Positions 33,214 to 42,069 of a stretch of 64,000 bases of DNA are shown here, piece by piece (position 1 is the stretch's first letter; every line of letters starts with the position of its first letter). The position numbers were made by a program, and so were the translations under genes. Location of the stretch: positions 27,881 through 91,880 of the forward strand of contig CAKTPV010000009.1 in assembly GCA_934591815.1 (NCBI GenBank), read 5' to 3'. The notes beneath the pieces are model-generated. The model was not told where the DNA came from, did not search any database, and saw only the letters and a list, made by a program, of their open reading frames with translations. This DNA comes from an uncultured Oscillospiraceae bacterium. GTDB lineage: Bacteria; Bacillota; Clostridia; Oscillospirales; Oscillospiraceae.

Positions 33214-33414
33214 TTACAACGCAGGCGGCTGGTGCCGCACCGCATCTACAAAGAGAAGCGTCAGCCCGATATAGACGATGCAGGCCAGCGCCAGCAGCGC
33301 GCAGAAAAGAATGCAGAGGATGTAGGCGGTTTTGCTTCCGCGCAGATATCTGCGGCACAGCACGATGCCGGCAGCGGCCAGCACCAGCAGCACTACGGCC
33401 AACCAAAGGGGCAT
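33214..33414 (-). CDS. Small membrane protein of the lipoprotein operon
   Basis: A 66-residue protein with two hydrophobic helices (about 3-20 and 28-52) joined by a basic loop (CRRYLRGSK). No known family. ATG 33414 has AAAGGAGGTGGA upstream. It follows the DUF3137-like gene by 14 bases and ends at a terminator, so it is the last gene of a five-gene operon (36104 to 33214). Confidence 0.65.
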   Translation of the reverse strand: MPLWLAVVLLVLAAAGIVLCRRYLRGSKTAYILCILFCALLALACIVYIGLTLLFVDAVRHQPPAL

Positions 33415-33428
33415 ATCGTCCACCTCCT

Positions 33429-34307
33429 TTACATGCTGCGGAACACGTCGATCATATCCGTAAACCACGTCAGCTCGCGGACAAAACGCTCGCGCAGCTG
33501 CGCGGGGGTTTCGCGGCCCTTGCCAAGCTCAAAAAAGCCGCGTCCGCTGTGGACGGCAAGATAGAGCCTGCCGTCGGGGTTGAGGTTTACGGCGAATTTG
33601 CCGAAGGAGGCATCCGCCAGTGCCAGAAGCCGCTCCAACCGGCTGGGGGTCAGGATGCGAAGGGCGGCCGCCTCGTCGCCGCCTGTCAGATGGAAGCGCT
33701 TGTCAAAGGCCTCAATGCCTGTTTTGATGGTTCCTACGCCGGACAGCTTATCGATCGCTCCTTTCGGCCAGATGGTCAGCCACGTGGGAAATTCCCGGTT
33801 CAGCTGGCACAGCATCCACTGCCCGGTGTAGACCTCCCGCTCGTTCTTCTCCCACAGGCCGGTCTCCTCCCGCAGGAATTCATCCTCCTCCGTCAGCTTG
33901 ATGGTGCACAACTCCGTGGCAGACCCCCGATAGACGCCCCGTATGTACCCGCTGCCGCTGCAATAGGTGTGGCGGGGCAGGGAAATGTTGGTGTCCTCTG
34001 CCTTCAAAAGGGGCGGGGTGGGGTTCATCTGTACGTTTTCGAGGACAGTGCCTGCGATATCCGGCGCCATGGCGTCGAAGGTCTGCTGCCCGGCCTGCAC
34101 CTTGGATCTGCTCTGCACCGCCTGCCCCAGCGCAAGGACAATGCCGCCCACAACGATCAGCACAAGATTGCCGCCCAGAAGGATACCGGCCACGGCGATC
34201 ACCACACCCAGCAGCGAAAGGAGCTTTCCGCCCCATTTGCCGCCCCTGCTCCTGCGAAGCTGCTGCGAAAGCGCCTCATCCGTCATGTTCCTGTTCTGTT
34301 CTGCCAT
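33429..34307 (-). CDS. DUF3137-like membrane-anchored protein
   Basis: A 292-residue protein with two hydrophobic helices near the start (about residues 28-62: GKLLSLLGVVIAVAGILL and LVLIVVGGIVLALGQ), a linker, then a soluble domain with many aromatic positions (HTYCSGSGYIRGVYRG, FPTWLTIWPKGAIDK, LYLAVHSGRGFFELGKG). The arrangement and the last third resemble DUF3137 proteins, which have no known activity. It sits between two lipoproteins and a small membrane protein and may belong to an envelope complex with them. Confidence 0.6.
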   Translation of the reverse strand: MAEQNRNMTDEALSQQLRRSRGGKWGGKLLSLLGVVIAVAGILLGGNLVLIVVGGIVLALGQAVQSRSKVQAGQQTFDAMAPDIAGTVLENVQMNPTPPLLKAEDTNISLPRHTYCSGSGYIRGVYRGSATELCTIKLTEEDEFLREETGLWEKNEREVYTGQWMLCQLNREFPTWLTIWPKGAIDKLSGVGTIKTGIEAFDKRFHLTGGDEAAALRILTPSRLERLLALADASFGKFAVNLNPDGRLYLAVHSGRGFFELGKGRETPAQLRERFVRELTWFTDMIDVFRSM

Positions 34308-34334
34308 ATGTCTCTCCTTATTCCGCCGCGCCGG

Positions 34335-35072
34335 TCAGTCCAGACGCTCGTAGTAATCGTAGTCGCCGGTAACACCCCAGTAGAGTCCGTTTTCGCCGGC
34401 TGTTGCAATGAGGTAGGAGACGTCGTCAAAGCGCTCGGAATCGGCGGCATAGTGTCCCTGTGCCTCATCCAGCACGCGGAGCATCCCGCTGTCGACGGCG
34501 GTCAGCGTGTCGTCCGACTGTTCGTATAGGATCCAGTCTCCCGCCACGCCGATGCCGATGACGGACTCAGCCGTGTCCTCTCCCTCCAGATACCAGGTGC
34601 CGTCAAGACCCTGATGCGCGGTGTCCCCGTCCGCGAAATCCTCCACCAGAGATTCCTCCGGCTGGAACACAAATGTCTCCGTCTCCGTATCCCAGAACCA
34701 CACCATCAGCGCCTGCTGCCCCTCCAGCTCGAACAGGATCGCCGCATCGCTGCTGCCGTCGCCGTTCCGGTCGGCAAAGTCGATGCCTTGAAACGCCTCC
34801 CACGGGTCGCTTTGCAGGGTGATGGGATAGCTCACATAGTCATACAGGGTCTGTACCTCGTCGTCGAGATAAAAATCGGCGCTGTCCGCATGGACGCACA
34901 CCAGCACATCGGTGTCCTCGCCATTGCGGGTGATGGTGCCGCTGTCCCGGACGATGCCGGTAACACGCCAGTCGCCGCCCACCACATCGCCGGGGTCGTC
35001 GTCCCCGCCGCCGCAGGCGGCAAGACTCAGACACAGCGCCAGCGCCGCCAGGAGCGAAAAAAGCTTTTTCAT
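34335..35072 (-). CDS. Acidic lipoprotein, paralogue 1
   Basis: A 245-residue lipoprotein: KKLFSLLAALALCLSLAAC with the lipidated Cys at residue 19, then an Asp/Glu-rich mature domain. A calcium-loop-like DRNGDGSSD occurs in the middle (about residues 105-113). The end, LYWGVTGDYDYYERLD, is shared in outline with paralogue 2 (IYWGGEYDYYQKMA). Start ATG 35072 has GGAGGAA. Gap to the upstream paralogue is 22 bases. Function unknown; probably a surface sensor or ligand-binding protein. Confidence 0.75.
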   Translation of the reverse strand: MKKLFSLLAALALCLSLAACGGGDDDPGDVVGGDWRVTGIVRDSGTITRNGEDTDVLVCVHADSADFYLDDEVQTLYDYVSYPITLQSDPWEAFQGIDFADRNGDGSSDAAILFELEGQQALMVWFWDTETETFVFQPEESLVEDFADGDTAHQGLDGTWYLEGEDTAESVIGIGVAGDWILYEQSDDTLTAVDSGMLRVLDEAQGHYAADSERFDDVSYLIATAGENGLYWGVTGDYDYYERLD

Positions 35073-35094
35073 GCGTTTCCTCCTTCCTGCGGCG

Positions 35095-35835
35095 TTACGC
35101 CATCTTCTGATAGTAGTCGTATTCACCGCCCCAGTAGATCACATCGCCGCCGACGAGGGTGAAGTCGTAGACAACGTCCTCATACAGGGAGGAGACGGCA
35201 AAATACTCTCCGGCACCATCCTGATTTACTTCAATGGTGCCGCAGTCCACCATGGTGGGGTCGCCGTCGCCGCCGGGCCGCTCCATCAGCTCCCAGCTGC
35301 CGGAGGCGTCGAACGAAAGGATGCTGGCGGCGCCGGGGTCAGCGTCCTGATACCATGTACCGGCAAGGTATCCGTAATCGCCGTCGCCGATGTTTTCGCC
35401 CGGCGTATCACCGGTTATCTTTGTAAAGGTGCCGAGAGAATCCACGTACAGCGTGCCGACCTCGTCGAACCAGCTGCGGTAGGCCACGCCGTCGTGCTCG
35501 TTGTAGAAGTAGTCGTAGTCGTATTCCGGCACGAACTGGATAAAGCCGCTGGCGGTCACCTCTTCGTCGGCGTCGTACAGCGCAAAGCGCACCTCGTCAC
35601 CGGCGTCGCTGGTGGCGGAGATCAGCGTTTCGCCGTCCTCACCCCTCCACGCGCCGCCAAAGACATACAGATTCGACATCTGTTCACTGTCCTTGACCAG
35701 CCCCTCAAGGGAGTTCGGAGCGTTGTAAAAATTGTTGTCATTGTCGTCGTGGCCGTCCTCGCCGCCGCAGGCGGCAAGACTCAGGCACAGCATCAGCGCC
35801 AGTGCGAGGGACAAAAAATTGCGGAAATGTTTCAT
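35095..35835 (-). CDS. Acidic lipoprotein, paralogue 2
   Basis: A 246-residue lipoprotein with signal peptide and lipobox LSLAAC followed by GGEDGHDDNDNN. The mature part is acidic and rich in Tyr, Trp and Gly, for example PEYDYDYFYNEHDG and LAGTWYQDADPGAASIL, and ends in YWGGEYDYYQKMA. The same lipobox, length and last motif as paralogue 1 point to an old tandem duplication with strong divergence. ATG 35835 follows GGAGAAG. Function unknown. Confidence 0.75.
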   Translation of the reverse strand: MKHFRNFLSLALALMLCLSLAACGGEDGHDDNDNNFYNAPNSLEGLVKDSEQMSNLYVFGGAWRGEDGETLISATSDAGDEVRFALYDADEEVTASGFIQFVPEYDYDYFYNEHDGVAYRSWFDEVGTLYVDSLGTFTKITGDTPGENIGDGDYGYLAGTWYQDADPGAASILSFDASGSWELMERPGGDGDPTMVDCGTIEVNQDGAGEYFAVSSLYEDVVYDFTLVGGDVIYWGGEYDYYQKMA

Positions 35836-35864
35836 CGTATTCTTCTCCTTTTCAATATACAGGG

Positions 35865-36104
35865 TCAATGCTCCTGTTCCGCCATGGACAATATCTCATC
35901 GTGGCTCAGCTCCACATCGCCGAAGCGGACAAAGATGCCGTTGGTCACGGCGCTGTTCCACACCCGTATGTCTGCAAGCGGGCGAAAGCGGATCTTATCC
36001 AGATACGGCTTCATGTCCAGCAAAAGACGGCTTCCGGACACAAAATCCACCTGCAAAACATGGTCGGGCAGCGGCGTGACGGCTGTGAGATACCTTCGGT
36101 TCAA
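35865..36104 (-). CDS. DUF2442 family protein
   Basis: A 79-residue protein with the DUF2442 pattern: RRYLTAVTPLPDHVLQVDFVSGSRLLLDMKPYL then FRPLADIRVWNSAVTNG and a final DVELSHDEI. Members often pair with DUF4160 proteins and are proposed to belong to toxin-antitoxin-like pairs, but no partner is seen here. The start is a TTG at 36104 with AAAGGAGG eight bases upstream; no ATG fits. First gene of the lipoprotein operon. Confidence 0.72.
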   Translation of the reverse strand: MNRRYLTAVTPLPDHVLQVDFVSGSRLLLDMKPYLDKIRFRPLADIRVWNSAVTNGIFVRFGDVELSHDEILSMAEQEH

Positions 36105-36134
36105 GCGCGTGTCCTCCTTTCCGGGAAAATAAAA

Positions 36135-36163
36135 ATCCACCGTACAGACATTGTACGGTGGAT
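36135..36163 (-). terminator. Terminator of the LuxR-type regulator
   Basis: Perfect 12-bp stem (36135-36146 with 36152-36163), followed on the minus strand by TTTTTATTTT. It separates the regulator gene from the lipoprotein operon. Confidence 0.88.
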
Positions 36164-36189
36164 GGGATAGAAGAAACATTAACCAAAGG

Positions 36190-38670
36190 TTAGGTCTTTT
36201 GCCGAAGCAGCCCGGCAAGCTGCGTCCGCTTGGTGCGGGTGTCGCCCTCGATATGAAGCTTGGAATAGATCTGGTTCACATACTGCTTGACGCTGCCCTC
36301 GGAGAGGTAGAGCTTTTCCGCGATCTCGCGGTTGGAGAGCCGCTGCCCCATCAGCTCCACGATCTCGTATTCCCGCGTCGTCAGCGCGTCGAAGACGGCC
36401 GGACGGAGAGGGGCTGCGTCCCGCACCCTTGCCGCCTCACCCAGCGCCATGATCTGCGCCGCAAGGGGGGACTGCGTTTCCTGCGCCAGCAGGGGCTTTA
36501 TATAGTCGTAGTTTTCCACGAACGGCATCACAAGGCCGTCCGGCGCGGCGTCGGAAAGCGCCTTTTCCAGCCAAGTGCGGGCCTCCTCGATTTTCCCCAG
36601 CTTCCCATAGGCGGCCGCCGTCTGGATGCGGAGGTGCAGCGCCACCAGCGCGTAATGCATGGCCTCGCACACCGCCAGCAGCTCGGCGCTGCGCCCCACC
36701 ACACGGGCATACGCGCCCTGCGCGAGGTACACCTGGTTTTCGATCATCTCCATCATGGGCTTGCCCGGCACCAGCATATTGACGGTGGAGAGCCGGTGCT
36801 GCGAGAAGACCTCCGGGAGCTTGTCCGTTTCGCCTTGCAGCGCATGGTAGTAGGCGCTGGTGGCGCTCCAGAGGTTGATCCACGCCGCGTCGTGATAGCG
36901 CAGAAGCTCCGTGTAGCGCTCGGCAAAGGTGTACCGCTGCTCTACATCGGTATACCGTGAGAGCCGCCGCGACAGGAAATCGCAGCACAGCGCCATGTTG
37001 ACCTGCCCGTTGTTCTTCACCTGTGCGTAGGCGCGCTCCAGCTCGATGTGGGCATCGGTGAAGCGGCCCTGACAGAACAGCGCCTCGGCGCGCATGATGG
37101 TCTCCGCGCCCTGCCCGTGGTGGTTGGTGACCTGATAGTAGTGGGGCATACACTCGTCCATCTCTAAAAGCTCGTCTTCCAGCTCGCCCGGTGCGCGGTA
37201 GAACATCATCAGGACGGACGGCGAGCCGAAGGTCCAGCCGCCGCCGGACTGGATGCTGATGGCGGGGCGGGACATCTGCGCGCTGGCGCTGCGGTGCAGG
37301 CGGCTCATGGCGCTGATGTCGTTGTAGCAGAGAAAACTCAGAATAAGGTCGCACTCGCCCAGCAGGGTGCCGCGCTCCTCCTCGGACAGCTCCGGGTGCT
37401 CCTCGATGGCTGCCAGCAGCAGGGCCTTCAGCTCCAGCATCTTCGGGATCTGCCGCCAGGTGAACATCCGGCGCATCAGCACCAGAATGGCAAAGGGATA
37501 GTCCTTCAGCGTTTCGGTGGGGCATTTGTCCAGTGCCTCCAGCACGTCCTCCGGCTTCAGCGATGCCAGCAGGATGCCCGCATCGCTGCGGATGACCCGC
37601 AGCAGCGCGTCGTAATTCTCACTTCTCCGGTAGGCGGCGATGGCGTGGAGATACTGCCGTTGCTGTTCATACCAGATGCCGAAGCGCTCCCAATAGAGTC
37701 GCTGCGTTTCGGCGTCCAGCTTGAGAAAACGCCGCTCGGCGCACTCCTTCATCATGTGGTGGAAACGATAGGTCACGCCGTCCGGCAGCCGGGTGACGAA
37801 GGCATTCTGCTCGGTCAGCAGGGAGAGGATCTGCCCCGCGTCCGGGTCGCCGGTGATGCACTGGGCCATCTCGACGGTAAATTCATCTGCCAGCCCCATG
37901 ACCGCCAGAAACTCCCGCTGCTTTTCCGGCAGCGGATCGATCATGGCGGCGGTGAAGGTGGCGTAGATGTCGGAGTGGCGGCTGGGCAGTACGCCGCGCT
38001 CGGAGAGCGTCCGCAGATTCAGGTACACGGCGGAGAACCAGCCCTCACTGGAATAGAGGAGGCTTTCCACCTGTGCGTCGGAAAGCGCCGTGCCGCATCG
38101 GTGGGCGTAGACGGCCAGCTCGGTGTGGTTCAGGCGCAGCTGCTCCGTGCCGATCTGATAGACCTTTGCCCCCAGCCGCAGCGCCTCTGCTGCGGGCAGA
38201 AAGCGGTCGCGGCTGGCGACGATCAGATGCACGTTTGCGGGCAGCCGGTTTGCCAGCATACAGAGAAACAGCGGGGCGCGCTTGTCCGTCAGCAGGTGGA
38301 AATCATCGATAAAGAGATAGCAGGGGGCCTCGCCCGCCAGCGCGTGGCAGAGGTCGTCCACCAGCAGTCCGCCGCCCGCTGCGTCCGTGGGGCATGGATA
38401 TTCCCGCAGGAAATCAAAGCCGGCACGGGCAAACGCCTCCTGCACGCTTTTCCAGAAGATCGCGAGGTTGTCGGAATACACGCTGATGCGGATGATATGC
38501 AGCACCTCCGCCTTGGCGCGCTCGCCCAGATACCAGTTCACCGCCGTGGTCTTTCCGTAGCCCATGGGCGCCACCACGGTGGTCATGGCGCAGCGGGAGA
38601 TAGGCCGCAGGCTCTCCTGCAGCCGCTCGGATATGTAGACGGTATTCAAATTCCATTTCGGCTTTGGCAT
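36190..38670 (-). CDS. Large MalT/LAL-like LuxR-family ATP-binding regulator
   Basis: An 826-residue STAND-type regulator. The N-terminal NTPase domain has Walker A APMGYGKTT (residues 34-42) and a Walker B region CYLFIDDFHLL. Residues 350-730 are helical repeats of the MalT type (TPR-like, with many EEARTWLEKAL-type segments). The C-terminus is a LuxR helix-turn-helix (LTTREYEIVELMGQRLSNREIAEKLYLSEGSVKQYV). Such proteins bind a ligand and ATP, oligomerise and activate promoters. It is followed on the same strand by the lipoprotein operon, a possible target. The ATG at 38670 has a GGAGG site; the longer frame does not. Confidence 0.9.
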   Translation of the reverse strand: MPKPKWNLNTVYISERLQESLRPISRCAMTTVVAPMGYGKTTAVNWYLGERAKAEVLHIIRISVYSDNLAIFWKSVQEAFARAGFDFLREYPCPTDAAGGGLLVDDLCHALAGEAPCYLFIDDFHLLTDKRAPLFLCMLANRLPANVHLIVASRDRFLPAAEALRLGAKVYQIGTEQLRLNHTELAVYAHRCGTALSDAQVESLLYSSEGWFSAVYLNLRTLSERGVLPSRHSDIYATFTAAMIDPLPEKQREFLAVMGLADEFTVEMAQCITGDPDAGQILSLLTEQNAFVTRLPDGVTYRFHHMMKECAERRFLKLDAETQRLYWERFGIWYEQQRQYLHAIAAYRRSENYDALLRVIRSDAGILLASLKPEDVLEALDKCPTETLKDYPFAILVLMRRMFTWRQIPKMLELKALLLAAIEEHPELSEEERGTLLGECDLILSFLCYNDISAMSRLHRSASAQMSRPAISIQSGGGWTFGSPSVLMMFYRAPGELEDELLEMDECMPHYYQVTNHHGQGAETIMRAEALFCQGRFTDAHIELERAYAQVKNNGQVNMALCCDFLSRRLSRYTDVEQRYTFAERYTELLRYHDAAWINLWSATSAYYHALQGETDKLPEVFSQHRLSTVNMLVPGKPMMEMIENQVYLAQGAYARVVGRSAELLAVCEAMHYALVALHLRIQTAAAYGKLGKIEEARTWLEKALSDAAPDGLVMPFVENYDYIKPLLAQETQSPLAAQIMALGEAARVRDAAPLRPAVFDALTTREYEIVELMGQRLSNREIAEKLYLSEGSVKQYVNQIYSKLHIEGDTRTKRTQLAGLLRQKT

Positions 38671-38972
38671 GATGCGTACCTCCAGCGATTTGCTTTCCCG
38701 AGGGCTCCGGCGCAAGCGGCACGACGGCGGTTATCTGCGCCCTTGCCGTGCCTGATAGCGGCTTACGTTTCGCTAATTTGCTTGATTGTACCTTTTTTCG
38801 CGGTGAAATGCAAGATATACCGCATATCTGCTTTGCTAAGACGGGCGTTTCTTTGCAATCTCTCCGGGTTTTGGATTGTGAAAGACGCGGCTTTGTGGTA
38901 AGCTGTAAGCAGAGCATCCACGCAGGCGGAAAAACGCTGCGCATATCGTACAAAAGTCAAGGAGGACATATC
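38671..38972. promoter_or_regulatory. Divergent intergenic region with promoter for the 100-residue gene
   Basis: Non-coding, 302 bases. On the plus strand TTGTGA (38876-38881), 17-base spacer and TAAGCT (38899-38904) make a fair promoter. No operator pattern was evident. Confidence 0.45.
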
Positions 38973-39275
38973 ATGCGGATCAACTGGTTCAAGGACGAAA
39001 ATCATCTGGTGTATATCAACGGCGCCACCCAGCTGGCGGAGCTGGAGCGGACACTGCACTTCCCAGGTCTGGAGGAGGCGGCCAACGAGCTGCGGCAGCA
39101 TCCCACGGCGGAGGGCTTTACCATCAAGGGCCCCAAGCGCACCAGCGGGCGGCTGTTTGTGCCCGACCTGACCTTCGGCGAGCACATCGAGATGGGCGAG
39201 AACATCTTCTTCTACATGGGCGAGATGCAGGAGTGCTATGTCATCTACTGGCTGGACGCGCCGGTGGCGAAATGA
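38973..39275 (+). CDS. Small protein of unknown function
   Basis: A 100-residue soluble protein (MRINWFKDENHLVYINGATQ at the start, ENIFFYMGEMQECYVIYWLD near the end), acidic, without signal peptide or known motif. The ATG at 38973 has AAGGAGGACAT at good distance, so it is very probably a real gene. It is transcribed alone, divergent from the LuxR regulator. Not recognised. Confidence 0.7.
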   Translation: MRINWFKDENHLVYINGATQLAELERTLHFPGLEEAANELRQHPTAEGFTIKGPKRTSGRLFVPDLTFGEHIEMGENIFFYMGEMQECYVIYWLDAPVAK

Positions 39276-39301
39276 CCGAAAGCGCGGCGATGCCGTGAAC
39301 A

Positions 39302-39342
39302 ACACCCCGTTTGTCAGGCGCACAGGCCGGCAAGCGGGGTGT
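39302..39342 (+). terminator. Hairpin after the 100-residue gene
   Basis: Twelve paired bases (39302-39313 with 39331-39342, one G-T) and a 17-base loop. The T run is weak, so termination is uncertain. Confidence 0.5.
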
Positions 39343-39463
39343 CAAACTTATGGGCGATTTTTCTGCGGGCAGGTGTCCGCATCCGACAGCCTGCGCCGTT
39401 ATATAGAGTGATGGCGCAGACAGCGCAGCTGTGCTATGGTACAGAAAGAATGGGGGTGAAGGG

Positions 39464-39982
39464 ATGCTCCTTTACACACAGACCATCGGGGATGCGCAGC
39501 AGAGGCGGCTCTTTGAGGATGTATATACCGCCTATCGGGGACGGATGCTGACGCTGGCCCGGCGAAAGCTGCGTTCGCCGGAGGATGCGGAGGACGCGGT
39601 GCATCAGGCGTTCCTCGCACTGGCGGAGCACTTTGACCGGCTGGCGGCACTGCCCCGCACGGAGCTGGAGGCATACCTCACGGTGGTGGTGGAGCGTAAG
39701 TGCATCGATCTCCTGCGGCAGCAGAGCCGATTGTCCGGGATGCCCTTTGACGAGACGCTTTCGCTGGTGACGCCGGCGCCCTGCGGCGACGCGCTGGCGG
39801 ACGCCATGGGACGCCTGCCGCCCCGCTACCGGGAGGCACTGCTGCTGCGTCATGCCTGCGGCTACTCCACGCGGGAGATGGCGGCGCTGTTGGAGCTGTC
39901 CCTTGCCACCGCCCAGAAGCTGCTGTACCGGGCGCGGGAGGCGCTGCGCACAGAATTGGAAAGGGAGGCGATATGCCCATGA
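39464..39982 (+). CDS. ECF-type RNA polymerase sigma factor
   Basis: A 172-residue sigma factor with region 2 (RGRMLTLARRKLRSPEDAEDAVHQAFLALAEHF) and region 4 (LPPRYREALLLRHACGYSTREMAALLELSLATAQKLLYRAREAL). It would direct RNA polymerase to a small regulon in response to an envelope or other signal. The next gene, overlapping by four bases or more, encodes a membrane protein with a cytoplasmic N-terminus, the usual anti-sigma arrangement. ATG 39464 follows GGGGGTGAAGGG; an upstream frame extension lacks a site. Confidence 0.88.
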   Translation: MLLYTQTIGDAQQRRLFEDVYTAYRGRMLTLARRKLRSPEDAEDAVHQAFLALAEHFDRLAALPRTELEAYLTVVVERKCIDLLRQQSRLSGMPFDETLSLVTPAPCGDALADAMGRLPPRYREALLLRHACGYSTREMAALLELSLATAQKLLYRAREALRTELEREAICP

Positions 39983-40833
39983 ACACCAACCTCAGCGATG
40001 CCGCGCTGCGTCAGGCGGCGCAGCGGCTGGCACATCAGTTGTCTGCCGCCTTGCCGGCGGAGGATGCCGGTTTTTCTGCCGGGTTTGACACGCGGATGGA
40101 GCCGCTGCTCCGCCGTGAGAGGCGCCGCCGCACGGCACGGCTCATCTGGCGGCGCACCGCCGCCGCTCTGCTGGCTATTGTGCTGGCCTTCGGCGCGGCA
40201 TTGGCGGTCAGTCCCGCGGCACGGGCCGCGGTGGGGCGGTGGATCCGCCAGATGACCACGGAGGTCGTCGCCTATCGGTTTCCGGCCTCGCAAAGCGCCG
40301 GGACGTGGACGGGGAACGCCCCGACATGGCTTCCGGACGGCTATGTGATGGCGTCCGACTTTACAGGGGATAACGGTGTCCGCACGGTGCGGTACACCTC
40401 GCCGCAGGGCGATGTCATGCTGGCGGCGGTGGGCTTCCGCAGCGATCAGGACATCTCCATGGAGGTACGCAGCCATCGGACGGCCGGCCTGTCCGACATT
40501 TGCACCGGTCAGCGGCCGCAGGGGGAGCCGGGTGACCCGGAGGGCTGCGATATCCGGGAGGTGCAGGTGCGGGGGCGGGACGCCCGGCTCTATCAGCTCC
40601 GCCATCTGCCCGACGAGACGCGCTCCGTCAGCGTGTACAGCGTGCTGTTCTATCTGGACAGCCCGGACAGTGGCGCAGCGCCGTTTTACAGCGTGTCCAT
40701 ACCGGAGCGGGGACGGCTGCTGGTATGGGCGGACGAGGACGCCGGACAGGTATTCCTGCTGTTCGGCACCCCGGGACAAAAGGAACTCTGCCGCATGGCG
40801 GAGAGTATGTATGAGGAGGGGAGCAGATCATGA
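39973..40833 (+). CDS. Membrane-anchored DUF4367-like protein, likely anti-sigma factor
   Basis: A 286-residue protein: an N-terminal cytoplasmic region of about 55 residues, a strongly basic stretch (RRERRRRTARLIWRR), one membrane helix (about 61-80, AAALLAIVLAFGAALAVSP), and an outside domain with WLPDGYVMASDF and DARLYQLRH, as in DUF4367 anti-sigma-associated proteins. It overlaps the sigma gene end. Two starts are possible: ATG 39973 and ATG 39979 (ATGA overlap); the ribosome site GGGAGG suits both. Role inferred from order and topology. Confidence 0.75.
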   Translation: MPMNTNLSDAALRQAAQRLAHQLSAALPAEDAGFSAGFDTRMEPLLRRERRRRTARLIWRRTAAALLAIVLAFGAALAVSPAARAAVGRWIRQMTTEVVAYRFPASQSAGTWTGNAPTWLPDGYVMASDFTGDNGVRTVRYTSPQGDVMLAAVGFRSDQDISMEVRSHRTAGLSDICTGQRPQGEPGDPEGCDIREVQVRGRDARLYQLRHLPDETRSVSVYSVLFYLDSPDSGAAPFYSVSIPERGRLLVWADEDAGQVFLLFGTPGQKELCRMAESMYEEGSRS

Positions 40834-41186
40834 AAAAAGCTGGGATGCTGGCGGTGCTGGTGGCGGCGGTGCTGGCGCTGGCGCTGACCGCCTGCGGAAG
40901 GCAGGAGGATACCGGAAAGGTGGTCTATATCCCACTGTGGATGGAGCCGTACTCCGTGGTGTACTACGATGCCGACCTGAATCGCACCATCGCGGAGGGC
41001 GGCGACCTGACGGAGGAGGAGATCAACAGCCGGGAGGACATTCGCGCCGTGGGGATGTACGGCGACGAGCTGGCGGAGCCGGACACCAAGGTGGAGTACG
41101 ATCTCCACGGCTTCATCCAGAACGTATACTACAAAACCGATGACGGCACCGGCTATCAGCTGGCGCCGCCGGACGCCCGGGGCTGA
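40830..41186 (+). CDS. Small lipoprotein of the sigma operon
   Basis: A 118-residue lipoprotein with signal peptide and lipobox LALTAC (Cys22). The mature part is acidic (SVVYYDADLNRTIAEGGDLTEEEIN) and not recognised. It overlaps the anti-sigma-like gene by four bases (ATGA) and is followed by a terminator. It may act as the outer sensor of the module or as its target. Confidence 0.75.
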   Translation: MKKAGMLAVLVAAVLALALTACGRQEDTGKVVYIPLWMEPYSVVYYDADLNRTIAEGGDLTEEEINSREDIRAVGMYGDELAEPDTKVEYDLHGFIQNVYYKTDDGTGYQLAPPDARG

Positions 41187-41200
41187 ACGGGCGCAGCAGG

Positions 41201-41222
41201 AAAGCCGCCGAAAGGCGGCTTT
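41201..41222 (+). terminator. Terminator of the sigma operon
   Basis: Perfect 9-bp stem (41201-41209 with 41214-41222), GAAA loop, T run. Confidence 0.85.
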
Positions 41223-41280
41223 TCTGCTTATAAAACCGCGCCGCTTTGCACATCCTATCACGGAAAAGGAGGCGCGGAGC

Positions 41281-42000
41281 ATGACAGATGAGACAAAGGA
41301 AACCAGGCAGGCGTCGGACTGCGGCGAGCCGCAGGAGCAGCCCGCCCCGGCCATGCAGCAGCTGGTGGACATGGGCTCCTCCGTGGTGAAGAACCGCCAC
41401 GGCACGGTACACTGCCTGACCATCGTGGGACAGGTGGAGGGGCATATGGTGCTGCCCAACAACACGAAAAGCACCAAATATGAGCACGTCCTGCCGCTGC
41501 TGGCGTCGCTGGAGGAGTCGGACGACGTGGACGGCCTGCTGCTGCTTTTGAACACGGTGGGCGGCGACATCGAGGCGGGGCTTGCCATCGCGGAGCTGGT
41601 AGCGGGGATGCGCCTGCCCACGGTGACGCTGGTGCTGGGCGGCGGACACTCCATCGGCGTGCCGCTGGCGGTGTGCGGCAAGGAGACGTTCATCGCCCCC
41701 AGCGCCTCCATGACCATCCATCCGGTGCGGATGTCCGGGACGGTCATTGCCGCGCCGGAGACATACCGCTACTTCGAGCGCATCCGGGAGCGGATCATCA
41801 AGTTTGTGGCGGCACACAGCCATATCAGCGAGGATCGGTTCCGGCAGCTGATGCTGTCCTCCGGCGATATGGCCAACGACGTGGGGAGCGTGCTGTACGG
41901 CGAGGAGGCGGTGACCATGGGCATCATCGACCGTGTGGGCAGCCTGTCCGACGCGCTGGACAGCCTGTACCGCCAGATGGATCGGCGGCGTGAGGAATAG
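41281..42000 (+). CDS. tepA: ClpP-like protease, translocation-enhancing protein
   Basis: A 239-residue ClpP/crotonase-fold protein of the TepA type. Visible family parts are NTVGGDIEAGLAIAELV, the catalytic Ser in GGGHSIGVPLAV and the His in MTIHPVRMSG, so it should be active. In Bacillus TepA supports protein export and degradation of signal peptides. The start at 41281 follows AAAAGGAGG. A Gln/Glu/Pro-rich stretch of about 30 residues precedes the fold. It lies just before the smc operon, separated by a terminator; in other Clostridia tepA is often near ftsK rather than smc. Confidence 0.88.
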   Translation: MTDETKETRQASDCGEPQEQPAPAMQQLVDMGSSVVKNRHGTVHCLTIVGQVEGHMVLPNNTKSTKYEHVLPLLASLEESDDVDGLLLLLNTVGGDIEAGLAIAELVAGMRLPTVTLVLGGGHSIGVPLAVCGKETFIAPSASMTIHPVRMSGTVIAAPETYRYFERIRERIIKFVAAHSHISEDRFRQLMLSSGDMANDVGSVLYGEEAVTMGIIDRVGSLSDALDSLYRQMDRRREE

Positions 42001-42005
42001 AGCAG

Positions 42006-42031
42006 GGGGGAGACGGGTCACCGTCTCCCCC
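42006..42031 (+). terminator. Terminator of tepA
   Basis: Perfect 11-bp stem (42006-42016 with 42021-42031) followed by GCTTTTTG. Confidence 0.88.
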
Positions 42032-42069
42032 GCTTTTTGCATTTTTTGCCGCGAGAGGCACGGTTTTTC

